The position numbers and the translations under genes were made by a program. A DNA stretch of 64,000 nucleotides, taken from Ruminococcus sp. GTDB lineage: Bacteria; Bacillota; Clostridia; Oscillospirales; Ruminococcaceae. The stretch covers positions 19,468 through 83,467 of the forward strand of contig JAJBSV010000005.1 in NCBI GenBank assembly GCA_020861185.1, read 5' to 3'. Below, one piece after another: positions 62,314 to 64,000 of this stretch; position 1 is the first letter of the stretch, and the number at the start of each line of letters is the position of its first letter. The notes beneath the pieces are model-generated. The model made no database searches, was not told the origin of the DNA, and saw only the letters and a program-made list of their open reading frames with translations.

Positions 62314-64000
62314 TCACTTTCCTTCCGTCATCTCCCGATACATCCTCATCAGCTCCGCCACGCACCCCGACTCGGTCATCTCCTTAGAAGAGAACCCATA
62401 AGCCTGCATGACCGCAATATCATTATACTGATGCGCCTTCCGAAGCTCCGGCGGCATAACCGCCTCATCATAAAGGTCTGCCAGGCTGTCATTCGGATAC
62501 AAAGCCCGGGCATCCAAAATCCCCTGCGCCGTCTTCTCAATCCTCGCCTTCTGCTCAGCAGTAGGGTTGCACCAAGGGAAGTTGTTGTAAACGATGTCCT
62601 TTGAATAGCGATAGTCGCTCTTGAGTCGTCCACAGACTACTCTCATCCAAGCCATATGGACGTTTGAAGTCAAAATGCCGAAATGATATAGAGTTGCATT
62701 GGGGATTATAAACACAAGGTCACTGCACAAAGTTTCCGGCGTCATAAAGCCCATAGGGACGTAACGTCTTCGTTCTGAAGATACCTTCGGGACTAAAATA
62801 AAGTCAACTCCCATAGGCTGAGTTATCTGTGCAAAAAGTGTTGGTGTTGCGGCAAATTTTCTTGTACCGGCAGCTTTGCTTTTGGCACGGAATTCACGCA
62901 CAGACTCAACACGTCGGGTAACCTCTTTACATGAACGTATTTCGCTTGGCGAAGCTCCTAAAAGCCAGAGACAATACCTTTTCTTGTTATTTAAAAACTC
63001 ATCAGCTCCGACATAAGACTTTATCCACTTTGCGGCAAGAGGCTCTTTTGTAATCAATTCGTCCTTTTCTTCCGTACTGAGAATGAATCCACCACCGTCT
63101 CGTGGCATATTGCCGATGTGCATAGAAGGAACATCACAAAGAGGCGAACTTCTGCTATCAATAAAGATATTTGCTCCGTCCATGAGATAACCGTTGATAT
63201 TATCGACGGTTTTCTTTGTTACTGTACCTTCATTGACCGTAAATATAAACTTATCTTTTTTGTTCTCAGCAATGCTGAATCCAACAATTATGCAGTGAAC
63301 ATGCGCCTTTATGTCCGCTTCACTGTCCCACTGGAAAGTACGATAAGCAAAATCAATGTGTACGCCTTTATCAAATAGCGGTTTCCAAACCGAGGCTACC
63401 GACTGACCTTGACAAATTGAATTTGTCGAAACAAAGGCACAACGTATTTGTGTATCCTTAATAAGATTAGCGGCTTTAGCATACCATCCAACAACATAAT
63501 CTGCTTCACCAACCTTCTTGCACTCAGGAAAAGCTTTTGCAAGGTCGTCGTGTTGCTCTCTTGTCATCATCATTCCGCCAACAAACGGCGGGTTGCCCAT
63601 GATGTAGGTTAGCTCGTTTTTGGGCACTATGTCTTCCCAGTCGATGGTGAGGGCGTTGGATTCTATTATGTAGGCGTTGGTTTTTAAGGGGAGGAAGTCG
63701 AGGGTTTTCAGGACGATTTCTTCGGTTTCCTTCATCATCTGGCTCTCGGCAATCCATAGGGCGGTTTTGGCGACGGTGACGGCGAAGTCGTTTATCTCGA
63801 TGCCGTAGAATTGGCTTATCGTGACCTTGATGGGGTCGATGACGTCGCCCATCTGCATCTGCCCGTGAGTGAGCTCGCTGATGACTTCGTTTTCAAGCCG
63901 ACGAAGCGATAAATAGGTCTCCGTCAGGAAGTTGCCACTGCCTGCGGCGGGGTCTATCCCGACGCCATCTTTGATACAAGGGGTTTCTGTGTAAGTCAGG
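62314..64000 (-). CDS. MmeI-type (type IIL/IIG) restriction-modification methyltransferase, C-terminal part
   Basis: The 3' 562 codons of a longer gene that continues beyond the window; the frame is open to base 64000, so the Met at 63858 is internal. Motif I of an N6-adenine methyltransferase is DPAAGSGNFL (near 63950) and motif IV is NPPF, followed by VGGMMMTREQHDDLAKAF, which is typical of the MmeI/YeeA group. The C-terminal about 250 residues are the target-recognition and helical-spacer parts. In complete members an N-terminal nuclease domain precedes; it is not visible here. One polypeptide would methylate and, if the nuclease is present, cut DNA. The stop lies 21 bases from the antisense RNA promoter of toxin locus 2. 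Confidence 0.88.
   Translation of the reverse strand, partial: LTYTETPCIKDGVGIDPAAGSGNFLTETYLSLRRLENEVISELTHGQMQMGDVIDPIKVTISQFYGIEINDFAVTVAKTALWIAESQMMKETEEIVLKTLDFLPLKTNAYIIESNALTIDWEDIVPKNELTYIMGNPPFVGGMMMTREQHDDLAKAFPECKKVGEADYVVGWYAKAANLIKDTQIRCAFVSTNSICQGQSVASVWKPLFDKGVHIDFAYRTFQWDSEADIKAHVHCIIVGFSIAENKKDKFIFTVNEGTVTKKTVDNINGYLMDGANIFIDSRSSPLCDVPSMHIGNMPRDGGGFILSTEEKDELITKEPLAAKWIKSYVGADEFLNNKKRYCLWLLGASPSEIRSCKEVTRRVESVREFRAKSKAAGTRKFAATPTLFAQITQPMGVDFILVPKVSSERRRYVPMGFMTPETLCSDLVFIIPNATLYHFGILTSNVHMAWMRVVCGRLKSDYRYSKDIVYNNFPWCNPTAEQKARIEKTAQGILDARALYPNDSLADLYDEAVMPPELRKAHQYNDIAVMQAYGFSSKEMTESGCVAELMRMYREMTEGK

Overview
The window looks like chromosome from a Gram-positive, low-to-moderate GC Clostridia bacterium, most likely a gut or rumen member of the Oscillospiraceae (Ruminococcaceae) type. 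The reasons are pyruvate:ferredoxin oxidoreductase as a central anaerobic enzyme, AGGAGG-type ribosome binding sites, sigma-A promoters with an almost invariant 17-bp spacer, a T-box leader, several lipoproteins, an NPTTG sortase-type surface protein, and clusters for plant galactan and starch use. This assignment is inference from gene content; no rRNA or tRNA gene is visible.

Layout. 1-5.4 kb: end of a cyclophilin gene, a PrsA/SurA-like lipoprotein and nifJ. 5.4-5.8 kb: a first compact type I toxin-antitoxin-like locus. 5.8-20.6 kb, minus strand: a carbohydrate region with a surface protein, a GH13 lipoprotein, a zinc-ribbon protein, an unrecognised 606-residue protein, a UgpC-type ATPase, two permeases, a binding protein and two GH53 galactanases. 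20.6-24.1 kb: acyltransferase, TSUP permease and DUF815 ATPase. 24.1-34.0 kb: the branched-chain amino acid operon leuA-ilvB-ilvN-ilvC-ilvD-leuC-leuD-leuB behind a leucine T-box. 34.1-42.3 kb: K+ channel, PHP phosphoesterase, a GT2/YfhO glycosylation pair, pduL, and an ECF sigma factor with a membrane partner. 42.3-53.1 kb: recG, HAD phosphatase, mscL (frameshifted), malQ, serine hydrolase, PrsA-like foldase, ppa, relBE-type module and argS. 53.3-62 kb: NfeD/SPFH pair, a candidate small RNA, ridA, GNAT, mgtE with a long leader, a large GH2 beta-galactosidase and thrB. 62-64 kb: a second type I toxin-antitoxin-like locus and the 3' part of an MmeI-type restriction-modification enzyme that runs off the window.

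How it fits together. The secreted GH53 can cut galactan outside the cell, an ABC transporter imports oligosaccharides, and cytoplasmic GH53 and GH2 enzymes can finish degradation. The GH13 lipoprotein, MalQ and a possible starch-binding tail on the binding protein point equally to maltodextrins, so the transporter substrate is open. PFOR and PduL belong to acetyl/acyl-CoA fermentation metabolism.

The most unusual structure is a pair of loci at 5423-5767 and 61986-62303 that share one design but have different sequences. Each has a rightward promoter for a small hydrophobic peptide mRNA and a leftward, near-perfect promoter for an antisense RNA. In each, the antisense -35 box lies inside the terminator hairpin of the toxin mRNA (shared core CTCTTTGTCAAGAG). 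In each, the two RNAs begin with the same 9-13 nt, so the toxin mRNA 5' end is complementary to its own 3' end. One copy has an apparently frameshifted peptide, the other is intact. A family of palindromic REP-like elements (TGTAGGGGCGGATATTATCCGCCC) occupies five gene junctions.
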